The position numbers and the translations under genes are program-made. From NCBI GenBank assembly GCA_023415835.1, contig JAEZJK010000045.1, positions 5,930 to 69,929 of the forward strand: a stretch of 64,000 bases of DNA. The letters run 5' to 3'. The notes below the pieces were generated by a model, which was not told the origin of the DNA, made no database searches, and was given only the letters and a program-made list of their open reading frames with translations. This document shows, one piece after another, positions 50,843-58,487 of the stretch. Within the stretch, counting starts at the first letter, position 1. Each line of letters begins with the position of its first letter. Origin of the DNA: Bacillota bacterium. GTDB taxonomy: Bacteria > Bacillota > UBA4882 > UBA8346.

Positions 50843-51929
50843 TGACTTGGCCCGCCTTTACGATTTCATTCATAATTCGCTCAAGTTGAGATTTAATCCG
50901 GGCATCCACCTTACCATGCTCGGTCTCGATAAAACAATCCCCCGGAAGAATTGTTTGATCTTCTTTTACAGTAATTATTTTCGGTTCATTAAAAACATCA
51001 TGTAAAACCGGGAGGTTTTCCCTGATCATCTGCAAATCTTCGGGATTAATCTTTACGGTAATCGAATTGGCAGTTGCAACCCTGCTTAAGGCCTCTTTAA
51101 CTATGGAAACGATCTGTTCCGGATGGTTCTTCAATTCGGAGCCGATTATTTTTTCGGTAATCCCGGCCACCAATTTTAACAGTTCCATTTCCGAAGAGGC
51201 GATCCGTTGAACCCTTTCCTCCTCAGCTTGAGAAAGTATATTCAATGAATTTACCAAATTAGCTTCAGTTTCTTGTTTCGCCTTCGCCAAGCCTTCTTGA
51301 CGCCCTTCCGTTAAGCCTTGGCGATGGGCCTCCGCCTTCAGCCCTTCAGCTTGGAGCCGCGCCTGATTAATTATATTCTCCGCTTCTTGTTCAGCTTGAG
51401 CAATGGTTTCATCCGCTTGTTCCCTAGCTTGCTCTATAATCCCTTCCGCATCTAGGCTGGCTTGTTCTTTAATTCGTAAGGCTTCTTCTTCGGCCCGTCC
51501 CATAATACCCGCGGCTTCCTCTTTAGCGGTACCGGTGATACTTTCGGCCTTTTCCCGGGCTAGGTCAGCCAAGGCGCCGGCCTCTTGTTTGCTTTGAGCG
51601 ATTAGCCTTTCAGCTTCACGGTTCATTTTAAACAAGTCAATCTCCGGAACGCCGGCTGCTAATCCATTAAGTTCAGTGTCCTCCCCTTCCGGGTTTTCGG
51701 GATTTTGCCCAGTATAATTATCTGATTCTACCTTCCTATCCTCACCCGGAGGAAAGATTGTTTCCAAAACCTCCTCCAAAGCCGTGGCGGTTTCCGCATC
51801 GGTTTCGGATGAATAATCTAGCATTTCATCTTCTTCCTGACTATTAACAAAAAAGGCATCCACATCGACCGGATCCAGCCGACACGGATGAGCCTCTATA
51901 CAATGCTGCGATTTGATAATTTTAGACAA
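50829..51929 (-). CDS. fliH: Flagellar assembly protein FliH
   Basis: The 366-residue protein has an acidic variable N-terminal part, a long helical region (about 110-205) with heptad-like A/E/Q-rich repeats (EEALRIKEQASLDAEGIIEQ), and a C-terminal FliH domain (LVAGITEKIIGSELKNHPEQIVSIVKEAL). FliH dimerises and regulates FliI. It is longer than usual (230-260) because of the repeats. The start is TTG with GGAGGATG. Confidence 0.9.
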   Translation of the reverse strand: MSKIIKSQHCIEAHPCRLDPVDVDAFFVNSQEEDEMLDYSSETDAETATALEEVLETIFPPGEDRKVESDNYTGQNPENPEGEDTELNGLAAGVPEIDLFKMNREAERLIAQSKQEAGALADLAREKAESITGTAKEEAAGIMGRAEEEALRIKEQASLDAEGIIEQAREQADETIAQAEQEAENIINQARLQAEGLKAEAHRQGLTEGRQEGLAKAKQETEANLVNSLNILSQAEEERVQRIASSEMELLKLVAGITEKIIGSELKNHPEQIVSIVKEALSRVATANSITVKINPEDLQMIRENLPVLHDVFNEPKIITVKEDQTILPGDCFIETEHGKVDARIKSQLERIMNEIVKAGQVNEPG

Positions 51930-52932
51930 TCAATTCATCCTCCTTGCCTCTGGAGATAATAATCTCTCCGGAGTCTTCAAGTTGCCGGATGACATTTACA
52001 ATCTTCTGTTGGGCTTCTTCAACATCGCGTAAGCGTACGGGCCCCATATAACCCATATCTTCCTTGAGCAATTCAACAGCGCGTTTTGACATGTTGCGGA
52101 AGACAAGATTTTTAACATCTTCACTGGCGGTCTTCATCGCCATTGACAGATCTTTGGCGTCAATCTCTCGTAAAATCCGCTGCACCGACCGGTTATCAAG
52201 CAATACAATATCTTCGAAGACGAACATCCGGCGTTTGATCTCGTCGGCCAATTCCGGGTTCTCTTCGGCCAATGCTTCCAGGATTGTCTTTTCAGTGCCC
52301 CGGTCAACCCGGTTCAAAATCGATACAACCGATTCAACTCCACCTGCAATCGTGAAGTCTTGCATCACAAACGAGGAAAGTTTCTTTTCTAAAATCAATT
52401 CTACCTCACGGAGGACATCGGGGGAAGTCCGATCCATGGTCGCAACCCGTCTGGCGACTTCCACTTGTTGGAGCGGAGGTAAGGCTGAAAGGATAATCCC
52501 GGCTTGTTCCGGGGAAAGATAAGCCATAACCAAAGCAATAGTTTGAGGGTGTTCGTTTTGAATGAAATTCAATAACTGGCTTGGCTCTGTTTTACGCGCA
52601 AAATCAAACGGCCTGACTTGTAGCGAAGCGGTTAACTTGCCAATGATATCATGGGCTTTATGGGAACCCAATGCTTTTTCCAAGATTTCACGGGCGGAAT
52701 CGATTCCACCTGACAAGATATATTCCTGAGCCAGGCAAATTTGATAAAATTCCTCAAGGACCTGATCCTTTACTTCCGCAGGCACCCGGCGAATATTGGC
52801 GATCTCCAGGCTAAGTTCTTCAATCTCGTCTTCGCGTAAGTTCTTCATAATACCGGCCGAGATTTCCGAACCGAGCGACAATAGCAAGATCGCCGCTTTT
52901 TGTTTCCCTGTAAGTTCTTGTGGTTTTGGCAC
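51922..52932 (-). CDS. fliG: Flagellar motor switch protein FliG
   Basis: The 336-residue protein has the FliG N, middle and C domains, with EHPQTIALVMAYLSPEQAGIIL in the middle and the torque helix MFVFEDIVLLDNRSVQRILREID in the C domain. FliG is the rotor face touched by the stator. The start is GTG with GGGGTGA. It overlaps fliH by eight bases. Confidence 0.96.
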   Translation of the reverse strand: MPKPQELTGKQKAAILLLSLGSEISAGIMKNLREDEIEELSLEIANIRRVPAEVKDQVLEEFYQICLAQEYILSGGIDSAREILEKALGSHKAHDIIGKLTASLQVRPFDFARKTEPSQLLNFIQNEHPQTIALVMAYLSPEQAGIILSALPPLQQVEVARRVATMDRTSPDVLREVELILEKKLSSFVMQDFTIAGGVESVVSILNRVDRGTEKTILEALAEENPELADEIKRRMFVFEDIVLLDNRSVQRILREIDAKDLSMAMKTASEDVKNLVFRNMSKRAVELLKEDMGYMGPVRLRDVEEAQQKIVNVIRQLEDSGEIIISRGKEDELIV

Positions 52933-52950
52933 GGGAGTTCACCCCAGTTT

Positions 52951-54519
52951 TTAAGTTTCTTCGGAAAGCCAAGCTTTTAGTAAAACAGCAACATCCCCCG
53001 GTTTTTCACGGGCATATTTTTCAATCGCCATTAACCGTTCGTTGCGGGCCCTTTCCTCCGGAGTTATTTCAATGGCAGCCGCGTCTTCGGCGATATACTT
53101 ATCTTCAACTAAGGTATCGATCTTCGAACCAACGATTACATCTTCAACATTGAGTTCTTCATCAAGAATCTCTTTTTCCTGCTTGGGCTTGACCGCTGGC
53201 GAACTGCGGCGGGCGATAACCATGAGTGTTGACAATAAAACCATTCCGATGAAAGCGCCAATAATAGTATTCCAAGGGATTTCAACCGGTTTTTCTTCAG
53301 CCGGTTTGGAGAATTCAATCGTCTCTACGGTCAATTGGTCGCCGCGGTCTTCCGCGATCCCTACTGCGGCGGCAACGGTATTATAGACTTTTTGTTTGGT
53401 AAGCGCCGGTAAATTGCCGTCAACCCAAACGCCAACCGTCAGCCGTTTAACTTTTCCGGGCGCCCCGACTCGAAACTCTTCGACTTTACTGATTTCGTAA
53501 TTGGTTGTCCGTTCCGATTTTTCCGCCTTATAATTGGTTACTCCCGAATCAGTCGCTTTGTATTGAGTAATATTGGTATCGGTCCCGGGAACGCCAACAC
53601 TTGAGCTTCCCGTCCCTTCATATGTTTCGTATTTTTCCTGTTCGCTACGGGGAACCCCTTTATCGGCAAAAGTTTCACTCTTTTGTTCTTGATAGTCGAG
53701 ATCCAGCTCGGCATTGACTCTAACCACAGCCCGGTTAAAACCGAATACCTTGGAGAGCATGCTCTCGACACGTCGTTCTACTTGGTTTTCATAATCGTAT
53801 TTCGCGCTAAAAGTATCAGCGATTGAGTCCGGTCCCGGGAGCCCTCTTTTCCCGTTACGTCCCGGACGGAGCATTGCTGTTAAATCATTGGCATAGTTAT
53901 CGATAATGGTGACATTTTCTTTTTTAATACCGGTGCTGGCCGCAACCAAGTTGGCGATAGATTCGACCTGAGCTTGGGTAAGCACTCCCGGGCCCCTTAA
54001 TTGCAATTGAACCGAGACTGTTCCTTCCGGTTTGTCGTCGGCGAAAATATATTCGCTGGAATCGGGTAAATTCAACAAAATCTTGGCGTCAAAGATCCCG
54101 TCCAGCCGTTGTAAGGTCCGGGTTAATTCACCTGCAATCGCCCGTTGCCGGTTGATCTGATTAGTAAAGTCGGTAGCGCTGAAGGAATTTTGATCGAAAA
54201 TTTCCCAACCAACCACACCACCGCGGGGAATCCCTTCTTTTAACAAGTTCGCGCGTACCGAGACCGCGTTAGGGACCTCAATACCGCCACCGGCCGAAGT
54301 CCGATAGGGTACTCCTAATTCTTCCAGCTTGGTAACGATCTCGCTCCGGTCTTGTTCGGTTAGGCGGGAATATAACAGTTCATACCGGGGCGATCTGGCC
54401 CACCTGACTCCAAAAAAAATTGTCCCTAATACCAACAGCAGAACCACCACAACGATTATTCGCCGGGTGGTATTCATCTGGTTCCAGAGATTTTTTATCT
54501 GGGTTAAAATCTCGTTCAC
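52951..54519 (-). CDS. fliF: Flagellar MS-ring protein FliF
   Basis: The 522-residue protein has TM helices near 20-40 and 430-450, ring-building motifs between (YRTSAGGGIEVPNAVSVRANLLKEGIPRG as a landmark near 77-105) and a cytoplasmic C-terminal tail that binds FliG. FliF is the first assembled ring of the basal body. The start is GTG six nt after AGGAGGT. Confidence 0.96.
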   Translation of the reverse strand: MNEILTQIKNLWNQMNTTRRIIVVVVLLLVLGTIFFGVRWARSPRYELLYSRLTEQDRSEIVTKLEELGVPYRTSAGGGIEVPNAVSVRANLLKEGIPRGGVVGWEIFDQNSFSATDFTNQINRQRAIAGELTRTLQRLDGIFDAKILLNLPDSSEYIFADDKPEGTVSVQLQLRGPGVLTQAQVESIANLVAASTGIKKENVTIIDNYANDLTAMLRPGRNGKRGLPGPDSIADTFSAKYDYENQVERRVESMLSKVFGFNRAVVRVNAELDLDYQEQKSETFADKGVPRSEQEKYETYEGTGSSSVGVPGTDTNITQYKATDSGVTNYKAEKSERTTNYEISKVEEFRVGAPGKVKRLTVGVWVDGNLPALTKQKVYNTVAAAVGIAEDRGDQLTVETIEFSKPAEEKPVEIPWNTIIGAFIGMVLLSTLMVIARRSSPAVKPKQEKEILDEELNVEDVIVGSKIDTLVEDKYIAEDAAAIEITPEERARNERLMAIEKYAREKPGDVAVLLKAWLSEET

Positions 54520-54697
54520 ATTAACCTCCTAGAGCTCATACCTGGCGCAATCAAAGTTTTAATCCCAAACAAATGGTGAATCTAAATTATCATTTAGTAT
54601 CAGATCAATTTAAAGATACCATTGTGGACGACTGGCAAATATGATAAGAATTCAAGTAAAACTCAATTTTGATTGCCTAGGCACTTAGAAGGCAGGC

Positions 54698-55000
54698 TTA
54701 AATCTGGGTCCGCATAATTTCCTGATATGCTTCCAGCACTTTGTTCCGGAGCTGCATGGTGAAATCAAAAGCTAACCCTGCTTTTTCAGCCATCACCATT
54801 GCCTGATGGACATACTCCAGATTACCGGAGGCCATTTGAGCGCTAAGATCCGACGATTTTATCTGAAGGGCGTTAACCTTGTCCATCGCTTGTCCCAACA
54901 TTTGCTCAAAGGAAGCGCCTGCCGCCGGATTTTCGTTAAATGGTTTGGGTTCTTTCTCCAATTTGATGAATGAAACTTGACTGATTGGCATCGTGCTCAC
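54698..55000 (-). CDS. fliE: Flagellar hook-basal body protein FliE
   Basis: The 100-residue protein shows the FliE pattern ASFEQMLGQAMDKVNALQIKS and KAGLAFDFTMQLRNKVLEAYQEIMRTQI. FliE joins the MS ring to the rod. GTG 55000 (GGGAGGT, 8 nt) and ATG 54991 (AAAGGTGA, 5 nt) are both plausible starts. A 178-bp gap before fliF holds nothing I can name. Confidence 0.93.
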   Translation of the reverse strand: MSTMPISQVSFIKLEKEPKPFNENPAAGASFEQMLGQAMDKVNALQIKSSDLSAQMASGNLEYVHQAMVMAEKAGLAFDFTMQLRNKVLEAYQEIMRTQI

Positions 55001-55019
55001 CTTTTACGACCTCCCTTTC

Positions 55020-55451
55020 CTATGCCTTACCAATTTCTAAAGCCGCCCGATACATATCTTTGGCTGAATTAAAAGCAGTAACATTAGCTTCATAAGACCG
55101 GCTCGCCGAGATTAAGTTGACCATTTCCACCACCGGGTTAATGTCCGGATAAAGCACATACCCATCGGCGTTAGCGTCGGGATGGGCCGGGTCATAGACT
55201 ATCCGCGGTTTACTTTCATCCGGTTTAATCCGGACCACTTTGACCCCTGCCGCCCGGGAAACCATTTGCCCCTTGGCATTGATGGTTTCTTCAATTACTT
55301 CCATAAATACCGGGACTTTCCGGACATAGGGTCCCCCTTCCGGGGTCCTTGTGGTATGAGCATTGGCGATATTGTTGGATATCAGATCCATTCTCAGCCG
55401 TTCGGCTGTCAAAGCGCTGGCGCTGATATCAAAATTGCGGAATAAATCCAT
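55020..55451 (-). CDS. flgC: Flagellar rod protein FlgC
   Basis: The 143-residue protein has the rod N-terminal motif (FDISASALTAERLRMDLISNNIANAHTTRT landmark) and the C-terminal motif EMVNLISASRSYEANVTAFNSAKDM. It is a proximal rod component. It follows flgB by five bases. Confidence 0.96.
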   Translation of the reverse strand: MDLFRNFDISASALTAERLRMDLISNNIANAHTTRTPEGGPYVRKVPVFMEVIEETINAKGQMVSRAAGVKVVRIKPDESKPRIVYDPAHPDANADGYVLYPDINPVVEMVNLISASRSYEANVTAFNSAKDMYRAALEIGKA

Positions 55452-55456
55452 TCAGG

Positions 55457-55861
55457 TCATCTCCCTTCGATTGCCGATTTTAACCGGTTCATTCTGTTTT
55501 TCCAAGTTTGAGTAACCGATTGGAAAAAGAGGGTGTTTTGAGCGTCCTGGGCCATTTCGAACTCGACGTCGATGTTGTTGGTGTCGTAACGGCTGAGAGT
55601 CTTAGTCTCTCTGGTAATTTTCATCGGTCCTAGCCCAGGCTGTGAATTGGCAATATGCATTGGATGGGTCCTAGCCATTTCCAGTTCGTCCTTGTTGATC
55701 CGTTCATCCAAAGCGGCGGCGAAGTCGATGTCCAATCTCTTATAGAACGGTGTGTTTACATTAGCGATATTTTGGTTGATCAATTGCTTACGAAGCATCG
55801 AAGCGTCCATGGCGCGTTCCAGGAGTCTCGACGTCCGGTTGTCAGTGATTTTGTCCCACAT
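55457..55861 (-). CDS. flgB: Flagellar rod protein FlgB
   Basis: The 134-residue protein has the FlgB form: LERAMDASMLRKQLINQNIANVNTPFYKRLDIDF at about 14-47 (landmark) and NNIDVEFEMAQDAQNTLFFQSVTQ near the C-terminus. It is the first gene of the fla/che run. The ATG follows GAGGTG. A sigma-28-type promoter lies about 60 nt upstream. Confidence 0.96.
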   Translation of the reverse strand: MWDKITDNRTSRLLERAMDASMLRKQLINQNIANVNTPFYKRLDIDFAAALDERINKDELEMARTHPMHIANSQPGLGPMKITRETKTLSRYDTNNIDVEFEMAQDAQNTLFFQSVTQTWKNRMNRLKSAIEGR

Positions 55862-55912
55862 TTTTACACCTCATCCGAACACAGGTAATGTTCTCTAAAA
55901 CATCTATAACAG

Positions 55913-55940
55913 TAATCGGATGAAGCATGGGTAAAGTTTA
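55913..55940 (-). promoter_or_regulatory. Sigma-28-type promoter upstream of flgB
   Basis: The minus strand reads TAAA (55937-55940), 16 nt, then TCCGATTA (55913-55920). The block GCTTCATCCGAT is identical to that in front of the chemoreceptor gene. A housekeeping promoter must also exist for sigD itself to be expressed, but I cannot identify one with confidence. Confidence 0.55.
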
Positions 55941-56163
55941 GTTTTTTTTAAAAGTTTTACCCGGCTTTTCACTTATGTCTCAAGCCTCTACCCATGCCCT
56001 AGCCAAACTACCTAACAATCATCTAGCATTCTTCGCTATTCTCCAAGCAAATCCTGCTATATTGGTAACTTTTTGTGAAATTAATCTAAAAAATTATTGT
56101 TTCATAGAACTGCTTTTAATGGGAAAAACTATCCGGGCACCACTTAATGAGGAGTGAATCAAA

Positions 56164-56685
56164 TTGACCAAAGACGTCATCGCAGCCATCGAGGAACGGC
56201 GGAGCGTCCGCCGGTATGAAGCAACTCGCATTCCAGAGGCGACCATTGGCCGGATGTTGGAATCGGCCCACCTGGCTCCCAGCGCCGGAAACCTGGAGCC
56301 CTGGAAGTTTGTTGTTGTTAGACGGGATGACTTGAAAGAACGATTAGTTCAGGCCGCCTTCGGCCAAGATTTTCTGGCCTCGGCTCCGGTCTGCATCGTA
56401 GTCTGCGCTGACCCGGCCCGTTCCGCTGCCCGGTACGGCCAACGCGGGGCCGAACTATACTGCCTCCAGGACACCGCCGCCGCGGTTGAAAATTTGCTAT
56501 TGACGGCTACCGCTTATGGCCTGGGAAGTTGTTGGGTGGGAGCCTTTGACGAAGAGCAGGTTAAGGAAACCCTCGGGTTAGGCGGCAATCTGAGGCCGGT
56601 GGCGATCATTCCCGTCGGGTATCCGGCGGAAGAGGCTGAGGTAATACCAAGGCGTTCGGTGGATGAGGTGACGTTGATAATGTAA
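56164..56685 (+). CDS. Nitroreductase family FMN-dependent oxidoreductase
   Basis: The 173-residue protein has the family landmarks IEERRSVRRYE (about 8-18, FMN phosphate contacts), LAPSAGNLEPWKFVVV and GLGSCWVGAFDEEQV, ending AIIPVGYPAE. Such enzymes reduce nitro, quinone or flavin-type substrates with NAD(P)H; this short form (about 170) is common in anaerobes and the substrate is unknown. The start is TTG with GAGGAGTGA. G+C content and codon choice are visibly higher than in the surrounding repeat-rich DNA. Confidence 0.88.
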   Translation: MTKDVIAAIEERRSVRRYEATRIPEATIGRMLESAHLAPSAGNLEPWKFVVVRRDDLKERLVQAAFGQDFLASAPVCIVVCADPARSAARYGQRGAELYCLQDTAAAVENLLLTATAYGLGSCWVGAFDEEQVKETLGLGGNLRPVAIIPVGYPAEEAEVIPRRSVDEVTLIM

Positions 56686-56696
56686 GGGGGGAATTA

Positions 56697-56860
56697 AGCC
56701 GAAAGTCGAAAGTAAAGGGGTATGAAAATTGTAAATTGTAAATTTTAAAGGGTAAAGTGCAAAATCAAATTCCTTCAGCATTTAGAATTTGTTTTACCCT
56801 TTATGCTTTCACTTTACACTTCCTGAAATGATAAAGGGTAAAATTTAAATTCACTTTTCA
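56697..56860. repeat. Heptanucleotide tandem arrays after the nitroreductase gene
   Basis: Units AAATTGT, AAATTGT, AAATTTT, AAAGGGT, AAAGTGC, AAAATCA follow one another exactly from 56726 to 56767. On the opposite strand 56790-56826 reads as AGTGTAA, AGTGAAA, GCATAAA, GGGTAAA. The two blocks can pair partly (AAGGGTAAA with TTTACCCTT), giving an imperfect hairpin. Confidence 0.8.
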
Positions 56861-56873
56861 TTACTTCGCTATA

Positions 56874-57167
56874 GCCGTAACCATCCCACTGCTCCTATGA
56901 ATCACCAAACCGCAGAAAAAAATCATCCAACCACTCGAGAGAATCATAAAACTACCTGAAATAACGACTAAACAGCAGAGAAAAGTGATCAAACGACCCG
57001 AAATAATTATGTAACATCATGAAATAATGGAAGAACTGCGTGAAATAATGATCAAACGATCCGAAATAACGATCAAACTACTCGAAATAATCATGGAACC
57101 ACCAAAAATAATGGAAGAACCCCATGAAATAATGACTAAACTACAAAAAAGATGATAGTCCCAAAAA
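56874..57167. repeat. Degenerate 21-nt tandem array (about 13-14 units)
   Basis: Units resembling GAAATAATGATCAAACNACNC begin at 56895, 56916, 56937, 56958, 56979, 57000, 57021, 57042, 57063, 57084, 57105, 57126 and 57147, an exact 21-nt spacing without slippage; a weaker unit may start at 56874. GAAATAA is the best kept part. In one plus-strand frame the units read as seven-residue repeats such as EIMIKRS, EITIKLL and EIIMEPP, but stops occur (57012-57014), so it is not an intact gene. There are no spacers as in CRISPR. Confidence 0.85.
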
Positions 57168-57191
57168 ATATTAAAAAGGAGACTAAAAATT

Positions 57192-57335
57192 ATGAGCGTA
57201 TCCAGAAATAAGGTTAACGACTTCCTAATGGCAACCAAAATCATGATCGAAAACAGCCTCTCCGACAACACGGTCAAAACAGCGCTGGCAAGTTACGGTT
57301 ACGACCGGTATCGGCTAGCAGGCCCAGGACCATAA
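57192..57335 (+). CDS. Orphan 47-codon ORF, possibly a gene fragment
   Basis: ATG 57192 has AAAAGGAGA upstream (57175-57183) and opens 47 codons ending TAA at 57333-57335. The product begins MSVSRNKVNDFLMATKIMIE and continues NSLSDNTVKTALASYGYDRY. The second half resembles, from memory, a repeated xALxxYGYDxxRL motif found in larger uncharacterised proteins, so this may be the remaining N-terminus of one. It is downstream of the 21-nt array on the same strand. Confidence 0.5.
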   Translation: MSVSRNKVNDFLMATKIMIENSLSDNTVKTALASYGYDRYRLAGPGP

Positions 57336-57456
57336 ACAATAACAATATGAATAAAACGACGATCAAATAGCATTCTTCCGCTGTATGATTTCATCCCCTA
57401 ATCTAAGGCTCTCGACAAACGAAGGCCGAGAAGCCCCGAAACCCGGCGAAAAGATG

Positions 57457-57493
57457 CTTGAACTTTAAACTTTAATCGTTCAACTTCACACTT
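57457..57493. repeat. Heptanucleotide array touching the holA stop codon
   Basis: On the minus strand the sequence reads AGTGTGA, AGTTGAA, CGATTAA, AGTTTAA, AGTTCAA, seven bases apart. The first unit contains the holA stop codon TGA. Confidence 0.75.
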
Positions 57494-58487
57494 TTGCCTG
57501 ACTCGTAATCTCCACCACCGCCATTTCCAGTTCCAGCCGGGGTTCCCGCTGCCCCGTCTTGATCCTGTAATCCGCCTGGAGCAGACGGTTCAATACCTTT
57601 TGAAGTTCAGGTAAAGTGAAAAACCGCGCCTGGCCGAAACTTTTTTCCGCGACGTAAGGGTTGATCCCTAAATAATCAGCCAAACCTCGGGAAGTCATGC
57701 CCTGTTCTTTCGCTTCCAAGGCGGCGGCGATATTCCGAAACTGCCGCGATAGGGTAGCCAGAATTTTAAGTTCGTTTTCGCCGGAGTTTAATAACTCTTC
57801 CAAACGGGGTAGTCCCAATTTGGGATTTCTTCCGGCCACCGCATCAATCAGCCCGAAGATATCCGGCTCCGGTTCGCCCGGCAGCAAAGCTTCTAAATCG
57901 GCTTCAGTCAGCTTTCGGCTTTTGCCCATGAAAACAGCTAATTTCTCAAGCTCGGTCCGGATCCGGAGCAAATCGGCGCCGGCCCGTTCCCCGATCAACC
58001 GCGCCTGTTCCGGCGATAATTCCAAACCAATTTTTTGAGCCCGCTGTTTGATCCAAACCGGCAGGTCGGCATCGGTTAATTTGTTGCAATCGACCACCGG
58101 GATTCGCTTTTGCAATTCCTGGCTGGCCTTCTTTCTACCATCCAGCTTAAGGGCGGAGACGATCAAATGAACGCCCTGGGGTAATTGAGTGAAACTCTTA
58201 AGCAGGACCGCTTCGACCTCTCCGGAGGCGTTTTCGAACTCATTAAGCTGGATAATCCGGGTGTTTCCAAACAATGAACCGGTCTCCAGGTTGGCGCTGA
58301 ACTCATCAGCCATAACCGTAGCAGCGTTAAACCGCGTTAAATTAAACTCCCGTTCCGCTTCAGGGAGCATTTTCCCAACGGCCGCTTCCAGTAATTCCTC
58401 ATGAAAGAGGGTTTCTCCGCCTAAAAACAAATAGACAGGGAGCATTCGTCCCTCATTCAGCTGTTTTAAAAATTCCGCTCGCGTCAT
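57486..58487 (-). CDS. holA: DNA polymerase III subunit delta
   Basis: The 333-residue protein has the HolA/YqeN layout: PVYLFLGGETLFHEELLEAAVGKML near 17-41, an AAA+-like fold without a functional Walker A, and a C-terminal helical collar (LQKVLNRLLQADYRIKTGQREPRLELEMAVVEI landmark). It opens the sliding clamp during loading. Gene order comEA-comEC-holA is that of B. subtilis. Its ATG overlaps the comEC stop in TAATG. Confidence 0.93.
   Translation of the reverse strand: MTRAEFLKQLNEGRMLPVYLFLGGETLFHEELLEAAVGKMLPEAEREFNLTRFNAATVMADEFSANLETGSLFGNTRIIQLNEFENASGEVEAVLLKSFTQLPQGVHLIVSALKLDGRKKASQELQKRIPVVDCNKLTDADLPVWIKQRAQKIGLELSPEQARLIGERAGADLLRIRTELEKLAVFMGKSRKLTEADLEALLPGEPEPDIFGLIDAVAGRNPKLGLPRLEELLNSGENELKILATLSRQFRNIAAALEAKEQGMTSRGLADYLGINPYVAEKSFGQARFFTLPELQKVLNRLLQADYRIKTGQREPRLELEMAVVEITSQAKV

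Noticed and set aside
56874..57167. CRISPR array
   Set aside because: Units are contiguous and degenerate with no constant repeats or unique spacers, and no cas genes are near.
57017..57277. 86-residue minus-strand frame rich in S, I and L
   Set aside because: It is the reverse translation of the 21-nt array, so its seven-residue pattern follows from the DNA repeat. No ribosome binding site supports it.
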